In this document: positions 8,635-17,218 of the stretch, one piece after another
How the letters are laid out: every line of letters starts with the position of its first letter
Numbering within the stretch: the stretch's first letter is position 1
NCBI RefSeq assembly: GCF_900107405.1
Contig: NZ_FNPV01000001.1
Coordinates: 62,001-126,000, forward strand
Length of the DNA stretch: 64,000 bases
Reading direction: 5' to 3'
DNA from: Tindallia californiensis
Lineage (GTDB): Bacteria; Bacillota; Clostridia; Peptostreptococcales; Tindalliaceae
The notes under the pieces: generated by a model
What the model was told of the DNA's origin: nothing
The model's database searches: none
What the model saw: only the letters and a program-made list of their open reading frames with translations
Position numbers and translations under genes: made by a program

Positions 8635-9576
8635 TTAAAACTCCTCTGGATGCATAGCGGATGCAAAGATCTTGAGTCCTTCAATCACACGAACACCTGG
8701 TCTTGACACAATGTTGGGCTCTAATAGCTCTATACGATCATTTTGAACAGCTTTAATCTGGTCATAGCCAGGTCGATTTCTCACTTCTGCTTTTAATGAA
8801 TTCGCTATTTCTTCACTCATATTCTCAAAATCAGCCACATGGGGTGGCATAAAGTATATTTCAGGATTTTGTTCAATTAATGCTTCAACACTATACATAG
8901 GATAAGCACCTTCTGTATTTTGCGCAATATTATAACCGCCTGCTAATGTTATTAATTCATGAATAAAAGACTCTGGACCTGCTGTTTGGAGAGGTTCATC
9001 CCAAACCTGATAGAATACCGGGATAGGTTCTAACTCATTAACTCTTTTTATAATTTTTCTCTTTTCAGCTCTTAATGCTCTTACAATTTCATATGCTTCA
9101 TTGCTTTTGCCTGTTAGTTCACCAGTTTTAATAAGTGAGTCAAAAACTTCTTCTACATTTTCAGGCTCTACGTTAACAACTTTTATGTTTAGATCTCTCA
9201 TCAGTTCCAATGCCTCTTTATGAGACTCTCCATAAACAAAAACAATATCCGGCCTTAGTTCAATAATTCTTTCGACATTTATGGTCCATGAACTTCCTAG
9301 CTTTTCTTTTTCAGAAACTTCTTGTGGATAATCACAATAATCAGAAACTCCGATCACTGAATCATCTAACCCTAGAGCAAATAGATTTTCAGTTTGACTA
9401 GGTGATAACGAAATGATCCGTTGTAAATCGCTATCAGTTTCCATTTTATGGTCTAAGGATGTATCTTCTAGCATTAGTTCTTTATCACCATCACCACAAG
9501 CGCTTACTATCAATGAAATAACAAGCAAGCAAACAACCAGCAAATACCGGTAATGATTTCTAGCAAATTTCTTCAT
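8635..9576 (-). CDS. btuF: Corrinoid-binding lipoprotein BtuF
   Basis: This 313-residue substrate-binding protein has a lipoprotein signal: positively charged start, hydrophobic core 11-23, and lipobox VSAC with the lipidated C27. The mature part has the BtuF/periplasmic-binding fold motifs RIISLSPSQTENLFALGL and GVSDYCDYPQE. It should be tethered outside the membrane and hand corrinoid to BtuC. The start overlaps the cobC stop by 4 bases. The fold is shared with siderophore binders; the corrinoid assignment rests on its neighbours and the SPSQTE-type motif. Confidence 0.9.
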   Translation of the reverse strand: MKKFARNHYRYLLVVCLLVISLIVSACGDGDKELMLEDTSLDHKMETDSDLQRIISLSPSQTENLFALGLDDSVIGVSDYCDYPQEVSEKEKLGSSWTINVERIIELRPDIVFVYGESHKEALELMRDLNIKVVNVEPENVEEVFDSLIKTGELTGKSNEAYEIVRALRAEKRKIIKRVNELEPIPVFYQVWDEPLQTAGPESFIHELITLAGGYNIAQNTEGAYPMYSVEALIEQNPEIYFMPPHVADFENMSEEIANSLKAEVRNRPGYDQIKAVQNDRIELLEPNIVSRPGVRVIEGLKIFASAMHPEEF

Positions 9577-10199
9577 TCCTGCCCCTCCTGATAATCAAAA
9601 TGACAAGTATCATTTAGTTTTTCAATATATGGATATTCTAAAACATTTTTTAATACTGTGATCCCACAATGATCAACAGCGAAGCGCCAATGCCCATCAA
9701 TATTCCCGATGACCAAGTGTGTAAGCATGCATCTAATGGTTCCTGAATGTGCTACAATTAACATATTTTCATCTTTTCTATTTCTGTGTAAATAAGCAAT
9801 CAAGGTATCAATCACTCTTTTATGAAACGTATTTAAGTTTTCACCTTCAGGAAACGTATACTTATCTTCTGTATAAATTTTTTTGTACTCTTGATTGTGA
9901 CGCTGTTCAATTTCTTGCATACTTAACTGTTCTAGATTGCCAAAATTCATCTCTCGAAACCCCATGATTTTTTCATGAGGGATTTCTTTTGACTGGTGTT
10001 GTGCAATAATTTCCGCTGTTTTAACAGCACGATTTAAATCACTGGAAAGCACTCTATCAATCGGTAAGTTCTTCAACCTTTGGGCAACAATATGGGCTTG
10101 ACGAATACCGTTCAAGCTCAGAGGTGTATCTGTCCAGCCACTCATCTTCCGTTTAACATTGTCTTCCGTTTCTCCGTGCCTCACCATAATAAGATCCAT
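9573..10199 (-). CDS. cobC: Alpha-ribazole phosphatase CobC (histidine phosphatase family)
   Basis: This 208-residue protein is a histidine phosphatase (phosphoglycerate mutase-like): the RHG motif is at MVRHGETEDN with the phospho-accepting H8, FREMNFGNLE in the middle, and the second catalytic His in VAHSGTIR. Similar proteins can be general phosphatases, but its position between cobS and btuF supports removal of phosphate from alpha-ribazole phosphate or adenosylcobalamin phosphate, the last step of nucleotide loop assembly. It lies 8 bases downstream of cobS. Confidence 0.88.
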   Translation of the reverse strand: MDLIMVRHGETEDNVKRKMSGWTDTPLSLNGIRQAHIVAQRLKNLPIDRVLSSDLNRAVKTAEIIAQHQSKEIPHEKIMGFREMNFGNLEQLSMQEIEQRHNQEYKKIYTEDKYTFPEGENLNTFHKRVIDTLIAYLHRNRKDENMLIVAHSGTIRCMLTHLVIGNIDGHWRFAVDHCGITVLKNVLEYPYIEKLNDTCHFDYQEGQE

Positions 10200-10207
10200 C
10201 TAAATAC

Positions 10208-10942
10208 CTACCTTCCACCAAAGATTACAACAATCCATAATAAGAAAAGAGTTTCTGTTAATTCCAGAAGCGCTCCAAGCGTATCTCCTGTCATGCCACC
10301 AATTTTTTTTTCCAATAAACGTTTAAATAATATGGTTATCATCCATAAAGGCGCTAAAAAACTCCCTGCTATTGGTAAAAAACAAACCATCGATAGCGAA
10401 ATCACCATTGCTATTGCAACTTCTTTCACCGTTATTCTGCCAATGTAAAAATGTCCCAGCCCGGATTCTCTAGCATAGGTAGATCGATAAGCACCTAGCA
10501 CCAAGGATAATCTTCCAAATATGGGCATCAAGAAAATTGTCCACAATCTTATTGATGCGGGTATCGCTACAAGTAACGTGAATTTCATCAAGCAAACTAA
10601 TATAATGCACACTACGCCATGAGTACCCAGACGACTGTCCTTCATAATCTCTAAAATATCCTTTTTCTTTTTTCCAGAAAAATAGCCATCTGCTGTATCA
10701 GCTAGCCCATCAATATGAATTCCTCCTGTTAAAAGAAAATTGATTGATAGTAAAATCACAGCAAGTACCGAGGTAGATAGATAAGGGTAGAGCAACCAAT
10801 CAGTGAGACACAAGAGGCCTCCTATCGCCATACCTGCTAAAGGAAAAAAAGCCATGTTTTTATAATCAGAATCCTTCCACTCTGTGTGATCAGTAAACGG
10901 AAGTGTTGTTAGAAATGTTATTGCCTGCATGATATGTTTCAT
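10208..10942 (-). CDS. cobS: Adenosylcobinamide-GDP ribazoletransferase (cobalamin synthase) CobS
   Basis: This 244-residue integral membrane enzyme joins adenosylcobinamide-GDP to alpha-ribazole (phosphate). It begins with the usual TFLTTLPF segment and carries the metal-binding DGLADTADGYF motif and the MKDSRLGTHGV motif that defines CobS. Four to six hydrophobic helices follow. The start overlaps the cobU stop by one base, so cobU and cobS, which catalyse consecutive steps, are tightly coupled. Confidence 0.95.
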   Translation of the reverse strand: MKHIMQAITFLTTLPFTDHTEWKDSDYKNMAFFPLAGMAIGGLLCLTDWLLYPYLSTSVLAVILLSINFLLTGGIHIDGLADTADGYFSGKKKKDILEIMKDSRLGTHGVVCIILVCLMKFTLLVAIPASIRLWTIFLMPIFGRLSLVLGAYRSTYARESGLGHFYIGRITVKEVAIAMVISLSMVCFLPIAGSFLAPLWMITILFKRLLEKKIGGMTGDTLGALLELTETLFLLWIVVIFGGR

Positions 10943-11568
10943 TATACTCCTCCATAAACATCTATTGTCTTGCCGCTATCTGTGGAAGAATCAGAGCTTT
11001 TAATCTTTACCGGTATTCCAGCTACAACCCAATAAACATCCATTACATCTTTTGCAATCTTTTGATTAATCCTTCCAGCAATATCTCGAAAATCTCTTGC
11101 CATTCTATGTTCAGGAACTATGCCACACCCTACTTCATTCGTTATTAAAACGGATGGTTTACCTATCTTTTTAAGAGATATTAGCAGTTTATCTATTTCA
11201 TTATGTATGTCTTCCTCTGCCTTGATTAATTCCTCCTGAGTAATATCATCCCAGTTTATATCTTTTTTTTCCATCATTAACCTTGTGATCATTAACGTTA
11301 TACAATCCACAAAAATGCCTTCCACTTTGTCTCCATATGGTGGAAGGTTCTGATCAAAGTCACGATATGTCTCTAAAGTTATCCAATCACTTGGCCGATC
11401 CTGCTTATGCCGTCGGACTCGCTCGCTCATTTCAGGATCTAGTACCGCTGATGTTGCTACATACAAAATTTTTTTGCCATAACTCGATACTAACGTCTCA
11501 CCAAATTTGCTTTTTCCACTTCTTGTCCCACCTATCACAAGGCTTATGCACGGTTTATTTAAGTCCAT
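10942..11568 (-). CDS. cobU: Adenosylcobinamide kinase / adenosylcobinamide-phosphate guanylyltransferase CobU
   Basis: This 208-residue bifunctional enzyme phosphorylates adenosylcobinamide and transfers GMP to give adenosylcobinamide-GDP. The P-loop GGTRSGKS is at 13-20, followed by the family's RRHKQDRPSDWITLE segment (about 52-66) containing the guanylylated His, and VAGIPVKIK near the C-terminus. It overlaps ogt by 10 bases, so no leader of its own exists. It is the first corrinoid gene in the transcription direction. Confidence 0.95.
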   Translation of the reverse strand: MDLNKPCISLVIGGTRSGKSKFGETLVSSYGKKILYVATSAVLDPEMSERVRRHKQDRPSDWITLETYRDFDQNLPPYGDKVEGIFVDCITLMITRLMMEKKDINWDDITQEELIKAEEDIHNEIDKLLISLKKIGKPSVLITNEVGCGIVPEHRMARDFRDIAGRINQKIAKDVMDVYWVVAGIPVKIKSSDSSTDSGKTIDVYGGV

Positions 11569-12098
11569 ATATTATCCTCCAGTACCATCTTCGAATTTAT
11601 CCTATGTCCTTCTGATATTAATAATTTTTTCTTTACATCAATGCCACTCCCAAAACCTGTTAAATGATTATTCATACCAACTACTCTATGACAAGGAATA
11701 ATAATTTGTATTGGATTTTTATTGTTAGCCATACCAACAGCTCTGTAAGCGCTAGGATGATTCATCAGTTCAGCCACCGCTTTATAAGAAAACACGTTAC
11801 CAAAAGGAATCTCTCTTAAAACATTCCAAACTTTTTTTTGAAAGTTCGTTCCTTTAGGATCTACTGGAATGTCAAATTCTTTAAGTGAACCATTCAGATA
11901 TTTTTCTAGTTGTTCAACCGTCTTTTGAATAATAGCATGAATATTCTTTAGATTGCTCTTTTTGCTGTCAAAGGTGTTGGATATTGGTTTTTCATCGTTT
12001 ACAGGAAGTATCTGTAATCTTGTAAGTCCAGTATGAGATGCTTCTATATAAAAGTTGAAATCTTTTATGTTATACCTAAACACCACTTTTTTATCCAT
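11559..12098 (-). CDS. ogt: Methylated-DNA--protein-cysteine methyltransferase Ogt
   Basis: This 179-residue suicide repair protein removes alkyl groups from O6-alkylguanine in DNA. The active site IIPCHRVVG has the acceptor cysteine at 136, and the helix-turn-helix region (YRAVGMANNKNP) precedes it. The N-terminal 80 residues are the poorly conserved ribonuclease-like domain of Ogt/AGT. The gene overlaps both its neighbours (DUF2225 upstream, cobU downstream), so it links a repair gene to the corrinoid block in one transcript. Confidence 0.93.
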   Translation of the reverse strand: MDKKVVFRYNIKDFNFYIEASHTGLTRLQILPVNDEKPISNTFDSKKSNLKNIHAIIQKTVEQLEKYLNGSLKEFDIPVDPKGTNFQKKVWNVLREIPFGNVFSYKAVAELMNHPSAYRAVGMANNKNPIQIIIPCHRVVGMNNHLTGFGSGIDVKKKLLISEGHRINSKMVLEDNIWT

Positions 12099-12789
12099 CC
12101 AGTGTGTCTCCTTTTTTCTTTTTATAAGCGTCCCTTGCCAGTTGCCATTGTTCCCTCGCCTTTAACTGAATCATTCTTTTATACTTAATATCTGGATGGT
12201 CTAAGGCTCTACTAAACCAGAAAATCGCATTTTGAGGATCTCCATTCAAACGTTTTAATTCTCCAATCAAATAAGAGAGTGAAACTTCATCAAGCCCTGC
12301 TACCGGAAAAGCTTCGTTTGTATATGCATTTTCTAAATGTTCAAGAGCACTTTTCAAATATATATTTTCCTGATCTGCATTGTCAGCCTCCCTATATAAC
12401 CATGCTATCCGAAGGCACAAACTGCCTAAATACCCTTTTGATTTATTAAGCATCTGCCCAATGATCAGTGCTAATTTATGTGACTCTAGCGCCATTTCGA
12501 TTGTTCTTACACCACTAAAATCCCTTTTATTCCACTTAAGGCTTATGTTTTTCAATATAATTGTTTTTTCTTCCTTTGAAAGTTTTTTAAACTCACTCTC
12601 CGTAGCACTAAAGCCACAGTTTGAACAAACCCACACATTATAATAAACCGGATTTATTTCTTTATACCATATATGAAAATCCGTATCTTTTTTATCAACA
12701 GGAATCTTTCTTAATCGAGGTTTTTTAGTAGTGAAATTATTTGCACATACCGGACAATCAAGGTTTTTATCAAATAAATATTGATCCAT
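12091..12789 (-). CDS. DUF2225 family protein
   Basis: This 232-residue protein of unknown function has a DUF2225 layout: two CxxC pairs that probably hold a zinc (CPVC at 12-15 and CSNC at 55-58), then a helical region with tetratricopeptide-like spacing (roughly 100-220) containing ARNLRIAWLYREADN-like helices. Family members are found across Clostridia and Bacilli and appear cytoplasmic. No catalytic residues can be picked out. A GGAGGGTGTA site precedes the ATG. It sits between vanW-like and ogt genes in the long minus-strand block. Confidence 0.8.
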   Translation of the reverse strand: MDQYLFDKNLDCPVCANNFTTKKPRLRKIPVDKKDTDFHIWYKEINPVYYNVWVCSNCGFSATESEFKKLSKEEKTIILKNISLKWNKRDFSGVRTIEMALESHKLALIIGQMLNKSKGYLGSLCLRIAWLYREADNADQENIYLKSALEHLENAYTNEAFPVAGLDEVSLSYLIGELKRLNGDPQNAIFWFSRALDHPDIKYKRMIQLKAREQWQLARDAYKKKKGDTLDG

Positions 12790-12828
12790 TACACCCTCCT
12801 ACACCATTTGTCATGTGTTTTATCAGTC

Positions 12829-14274
12829 TTACATTTCTATTTCTGATTCACTCTGATACTGACTGTGAATGTATTCAATTAATTCATGCTGCTCAAATTG
12901 TTCATGTAAAGGTCTTGGCTTAACACCTACAAGTTTTATCCCTTTAACAGGCCGATAATAATCTCTGGATATCTCTTCTCTTTTGATTTCTCTACCATTT
13001 TCATAATATATTTTATACGTCACTACCCGATAGCCTCTTTTAGGTTCTTGTTCGACGATTATTTCACCTTCATATAATTCTTCATCTTGCTTTTCCTCGA
13101 TAGGTGCTTCGATTACTTCTGTAACATGCGAAGCAAGATCAATCCTTTGTATTTTCGAACTTTCATTCCCATATACGTTAACAAATATTCTATTTCCTTG
13201 GATATAGCTTTCGATGTATATTGGATAATCATAATGATTCTTAAACTTTAGATCAATAGCTCCATAAGAAACCGTTGCATCATGGCCTAAGTTGACATAG
13301 CTGACAGGCAAGGAATGGTTGCGTCTTTCAACAATAGGCAGATTGGATCTGATTGCAGCGTTATATAACGTAGTTGAAACCTGACAGATACCACCACCAA
13401 TTCCTGGTACAAGCTCTCCTTGAACAATTACCGGAGCTTCTCGATATCCGGCTGCCGCACTTCGTGGACCAGTTGCTTTGTTAAACGAAAATTCTTCGTC
13501 TGGCAACAATAACGTTCCATCGATGCTTTGAGCCCCAAGCTTAAGATTTGCTGTTCTACCAACAACGCCTGCATTAAAACGCGTGCTAAACTCTCCAATT
13601 ACTCCATCGATCAACTTTAAATCTGCTTTTGTTGGGTATACACTTATCGTATCAACGCTTATTTCCAAAGGGCTTAGCGCTCCATCTTCAAGCGCATCAA
13701 TGATTGTTTCTCGACTTTCTTCTTTTCTAAGTTTTTTTCCTTCTATCTCAGCTATTATCACAAATTCTCCGGAAGCTCTTTCTAATGTTGCTGCTTTTCC
13801 TTCAAAGTTAAGTTCATTTTCTAATTCATCTAGAACCTTATCAATTAAATCTTTTTCGAAACAATTTTCAAGCTCTATATAGTAAGGCCTTTCTTGAAGA
13901 CGTCGTACTTTCATCGCATTCTGAATTATATTTCCATATCTTCCCAGATTCCATGCTTTATTAATTGCCTTATCATAATCATAGTTATACCCAATTGATT
14001 CCAGCGGATAGGACCAGCTCTTGTCACCAAGCATTAGCGTTAATTCTTTTTCATCCAACTTATTCTTCATTTCATTTTCAAGACGCAAAGTGGCTTCATC
14101 AGGAAGCATTCCACCGACATTAACACCTTGAATATAGACGTTTGGGTGAATGTTTGCTTGATTTGTTATCCAGTAAGCATATCCGCCTCCAAGCATTATA
14201 GCCGCTATTATTACACAGCCTAATCCTATGAAAATTCCGACAAGTATTTTTTTTTGTTTTTCTGATATATTCAT
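12829..14274 (-). CDS. VanW family cell-envelope protein
   Basis: This 481-residue protein has one N-terminal membrane helix (about 11-33) and then an extracellular part. Residues 45-210 look like the repeat domain often found before VanW (NPNVY-type IQGVNVGGM start). The VanW domain follows at about 225-370 with TGPRSAAAGYREAPVI, GGGICQVSTTLYNAA and RRNHSLPVSYV. The last 100 residues carry a G5-like stretch (YEGEIIVEQEPKRGYRVV). VanW homologues accompany some vancomycin-resistance loci but are widespread in Clostridia; the role in the envelope is unknown. A GAGGGG site supports the ATG. Confidence 0.88.
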   Translation of the reverse strand: MNISEKQKKILVGIFIGLGCVIIAAIMLGGGYAYWITNQANIHPNVYIQGVNVGGMLPDEATLRLENEMKNKLDEKELTLMLGDKSWSYPLESIGYNYDYDKAINKAWNLGRYGNIIQNAMKVRRLQERPYYIELENCFEKDLIDKVLDELENELNFEGKAATLERASGEFVIIAEIEGKKLRKEESRETIIDALEDGALSPLEISVDTISVYPTKADLKLIDGVIGEFSTRFNAGVVGRTANLKLGAQSIDGTLLLPDEEFSFNKATGPRSAAAGYREAPVIVQGELVPGIGGGICQVSTTLYNAAIRSNLPIVERRNHSLPVSYVNLGHDATVSYGAIDLKFKNHYDYPIYIESYIQGNRIFVNVYGNESSKIQRIDLASHVTEVIEAPIEEKQDEELYEGEIIVEQEPKRGYRVVTYKIYYENGREIKREEISRDYYRPVKGIKLVGVKPRPLHEQFEQHELIEYIHSQYQSESEIEM

Positions 14275-14310
14275 GCTTTCGACCCCTCACCTTAAATATA
14301 ACGCCTCTTA

Positions 14311-16209
14311 CTACGCCCAGTATATCCACACTTCATCCTTTGTCCTGATTGGTGATATATACTCCGCTGGTTGTCCATTATGCCTTAAAATCAATTCACC
14401 TTGTACTTTAGATCTATCAAAATCAATATAATCGAATAAATCGACAAAAATCAAATTGTCTTTTGGGGTTGTAATCGTTAAGGGATTACCATTATATTTA
14501 ATTTCTATGATATTTTTCTGATCAGTATCATGATCATCAGAATCATCAAAGGTTATTGATTTCTTATTCTTAGGTAAATCTTCCTCTTCTTTCTCTGCTA
14601 CTTCATTCGTATCTTTAATGGTATGATTCAAGGTTTTATAGCTAACCTCATCTCCATTACTTAGCCTGCAGTTCACCTCTGTAAATTCCCCATTATGTTT
14701 TAGTGTGTTATGCTGATAATCATCATTCAGTATATCATATAGCATCATAGTTGCACTTGAACCAGTCGTTGCAGGCTGAACCATTACTTCATCTCCGTTC
14801 AAAAGTTCAGTCTCCAAACTAGCCACTTCCTGATTTTTAGTTATGATGGCAGGCTCACCATATTCGCCATAAAACTCTCGTTCTTCACCATTAACGATAA
14901 TATGTATCGATTCTCCTTTTTTAGGTATAAGAAGGTGAGGATCATACTGAAGAGCCGCAAGTCCATCTCGAATAAATAATTTTCTAGTTTGAAAAAGTTT
15001 AATTGAACGGCCATTAATTGTAATTTCAATAAAATCATTATGCCTTTTCATTAACGCCTTTTTAAGGATTCCTATTGGCGTAATCCCTTCAGGTCCTATT
15101 GAATCCTGAGGATGATACAATAGCTGCTGAATCGTAGATATATTTCTGACAGAAACTCTCTCTTCAGGCAGCTCTAGGGCTTGGCTAATCATTTTAGGCA
15201 GGCCCTTCATTCTGCTTCCTCCCCCAATTAAAAAAACAGCACTGGGCATTTTACCATTATGTTGAATGATTGACTCTGAAATCTGAGTAGCTATCGACTT
15301 CATCGCTGGGCTAATTGTTTCTATTAACTCGTCTGATGTTTCTTCATGTTTAATCCCTAAAATATCCTCATAATCCAGTTTTTCTGCAGTCGATATCTGA
15401 CATTTTATACTTTCTGCACTATCAAAGTCCAGCATTTTTTCTCGTGCAAGATATTCCGTCAACTCATCACCAGCGACATCCGTCATAGCATAAGCATGTA
15501 TACTGCCATCTTTAGTAATCGCAATATCAGATGTTCCAGCTCCAATATCAACAAGCGCTATATTTAATAAACGAGCATTTTCCGGTACAGCAACTTCAAT
15601 AGCTGCAATTGGTTCCAAGGTCATATAATCCACTTCAAGCCCCGCGCCAGTGACAGAGGCATAAAGACTGTCTACAACTAATTTCGGTAAGAACGTAGCA
15701 ATCAAGTGCACCGAAAGCATTTTTCCTTTATGATTAAGAGGGTTCTTAATTAATGCACCATCTAAATAGTATTGAATGATGGAGTGTCCAACACAAAAGT
15801 ATCTTAAGTCACCAGTATTAGATTTTTCCAGTTGTCTTTCAGCCTCCTGTAATGCCTTTAATTCAATTTGTTGTATATGACTCCGTTTTATATCTTGCAG
15901 ATAACCCAGCCCTAAATCCACGGTAACAGATTCTGTAAGCAAAGCTCTTCCTGCTGCTGCAATAGTCGCATCTTTAAGTTCATAACCACATTCTGCTTCC
16001 AGTTTTTCTTTTACTTTTTTAATGACTTTTGCCACTTCTTCAATATCATGAATTTGGCCATCAAACATTGCACGGTTTTCGTGAAAAATAACAACCGAAT
16101 GATGAACAACAAGCTTCTGATCCTCCAGTGAACCCAGCAAACCAACGACACTTCTGGTGCCAATATCTAATGCCAGCGCCATTTCATTTTTATTTAATTT
16201 CATCTTCAT
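14311..16209 (-). CDS. FtsA/PilM-like actin-fold ATPase with long beta-rich C-terminal extension
   Basis: The first ~380 residues show the FtsA/PilM form of the actin fold: phosphate-1 motif LALDIGTRSVVG (12-23), the inserted 1C-like SHS2 region, phosphate-2 motif ALVDIGAGTSDIAI near 219-232 and the adenosine motif FLIGGGSRMKG near 325-335. FtsA itself is about 420 residues. This protein has a further ~240, made of short beta-rich modules with an xxVNGxx / xxNGDEV pattern and an acidic linker (about 530-560). It overlaps nth by 4 bases. It is unlikely to be the cell's main FtsA because no ftsZ is nearby; a role in envelope or pilus assembly is only inference. Confidence 0.78.
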   Translation of the reverse strand: MKMKLNKNEMALALDIGTRSVVGLLGSLEDQKLVVHHSVVIFHENRAMFDGQIHDIEEVAKVIKKVKEKLEAECGYELKDATIAAAGRALLTESVTVDLGLGYLQDIKRSHIQQIELKALQEAERQLEKSNTGDLRYFCVGHSIIQYYLDGALIKNPLNHKGKMLSVHLIATFLPKLVVDSLYASVTGAGLEVDYMTLEPIAAIEVAVPENARLLNIALVDIGAGTSDIAITKDGSIHAYAMTDVAGDELTEYLAREKMLDFDSAESIKCQISTAEKLDYEDILGIKHEETSDELIETISPAMKSIATQISESIIQHNGKMPSAVFLIGGGSRMKGLPKMISQALELPEERVSVRNISTIQQLLYHPQDSIGPEGITPIGILKKALMKRHNDFIEITINGRSIKLFQTRKLFIRDGLAALQYDPHLLIPKKGESIHIIVNGEEREFYGEYGEPAIITKNQEVASLETELLNGDEVMVQPATTGSSATMMLYDILNDDYQHNTLKHNGEFTEVNCRLSNGDEVSYKTLNHTIKDTNEVAEKEEEDLPKNKKSITFDDSDDHDTDQKNIIEIKYNGNPLTITTPKDNLIFVDLFDYIDFDRSKVQGELILRHNGQPAEYISPIRTKDEVWIYWA

Positions 16210-16877
16210 TGTGCACCACCATCATTAATTTTTTGATAATATACACACCATTCAGAAACAATGCATTTTTCACAAGAAGGCTTCCGAGCTTTACAAACTC
16301 TTCTGCCATGTAGTATTAACCAGTGATGTGCATCTGACCATCTGTTTTTTTTAATGACTTGCATTAACTGTTCTTCTGCTTTAAGGGGATCCTTAGCCTC
16401 AATAATACCAATTCGATTAGAAACACGAAAAACATGTGTATCCACAGCTATTGCTGGCAGACCAAAAGCATTACTAAGAACGACATTCGCTGTTTTCCTA
16501 CCTACTCCTGGTAATTCCATTAATGTATCACGACTGTTAGGAACAGTTCCATCATGCTTTTCAACTAATATTTTACATGCTTCAATAATATGCTTACTTT
16601 TAGTCTTGTAGTAATTGCAACTTTTAATTAGTTTTTCTAATTGACCAGCATTTGTATTCAAATAGTCCTTCGGATTTTTGTATTTTGCAAATAGTTCTTT
16701 TGTCACCATATTAACCCGCTGATCTGTACACTGAGCAGAAAGCATCGTAGCAATCAAGCATTCAAAAGGAGTGGTGAAGTCGAGTTCGCTTTTCGCCGAA
16801 GGATATTCTTTAGCAAGTTGGTCCAATATTATTTCACAATTTTTTGCGTTATTCTTTCTCACTTTATTCTTTACCAA
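16206..16877 (-). CDS. nth: Endonuclease III (base-excision repair glycosylase/lyase)
   Basis: This 223-residue enzyme removes oxidised pyrimidines and nicks the DNA backbone. The helix-hairpin-helix motif ELPGVGRKTA carries the catalytic K128, and VDTHVFRV the catalytic D146. The C-terminal iron-sulfur loop has Cys 195, 202, 205 and 211 in the classical C-x6-C-x2-C-x5-C spacing. The start is TTG at 16877, chosen because GGAGGG lies 5 bases upstream. It is the upstream neighbour of the FtsA-like gene, whose start lies inside its last codons. Confidence 0.95.
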   Translation of the reverse strand: MVKNKVRKNNAKNCEIILDQLAKEYPSAKSELDFTTPFECLIATMLSAQCTDQRVNMVTKELFAKYKNPKDYLNTNAGQLEKLIKSCNYYKTKSKHIIEACKILVEKHDGTVPNSRDTLMELPGVGRKTANVVLSNAFGLPAIAVDTHVFRVSNRIGIIEAKDPLKAEEQLMQVIKKNRWSDAHHWLILHGRRVCKARKPSCEKCIVSEWCVYYQKINDGGAQ

Positions 16878-16899
16878 AAGATCCCTCCATTAACCTGTG

Positions 16900-17181
16900 C
16901 TAAATTACTTCCATATCAATATTGATTAGTTCCCCTCTCCCATCCTTCTCCAAAAAACGAAGGACTTCTTGAATGGTTTTCTCTACATGTCTTTTGTTAT
17001 TACTAATACAACAAAAACCTATGGTTGCAAGTCTCCATTTATCTTGATCTGCTATTTCTGCAATAGAGACATTGTATCGACTTTTTATTCTTTCTATCAC
17101 ACTTTTAACAATCATCCGTTTCTCTTTTAAGGAACTTCCTTCATACATCATGATATTAAAAGTGCATATCCCTACTTTCAT
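16900..17181 (-). CDS. DUF503 (YlxP-like) small protein
   Basis: This 93-residue protein matches the DUF503 family, a ferredoxin-like fold seen next to ribosome-associated genes in many Firmicutes (YlxP in Bacillus). Characteristic segments are SLKEKRMIVKSVIERIKSRYNVSIAEI (about 16-42) and WRLATIGFCCISNN. The function is not established. GGAG lies 11 bases before the ATG. Here it stands between queG and nth and not in an rbfA operon. Confidence 0.88.
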   Translation of the reverse strand: MKVGICTFNIMMYEGSSLKEKRMIVKSVIERIKSRYNVSIAEIADQDKWRLATIGFCCISNNKRHVEKTIQEVLRFLEKDGRGELINIDMEVI

Positions 17182-17218
17182 TATTTTCTCGACTCCTATT
17201 CAATAAAATAATTGCACT

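Noticed and set aside
11569-12828. Cobalamin riboswitch ahead of cobU
   Set aside because: cobU starts inside ogt and no recognisable B12-box arrangement was seen; only a covariance search could exclude it fully.
13583-13882. Plus-strand frame of 99 codons inside the VanW gene
   Set aside because: Ser/Phe-rich antisense shadow of a well-supported protein with no ribosome site.
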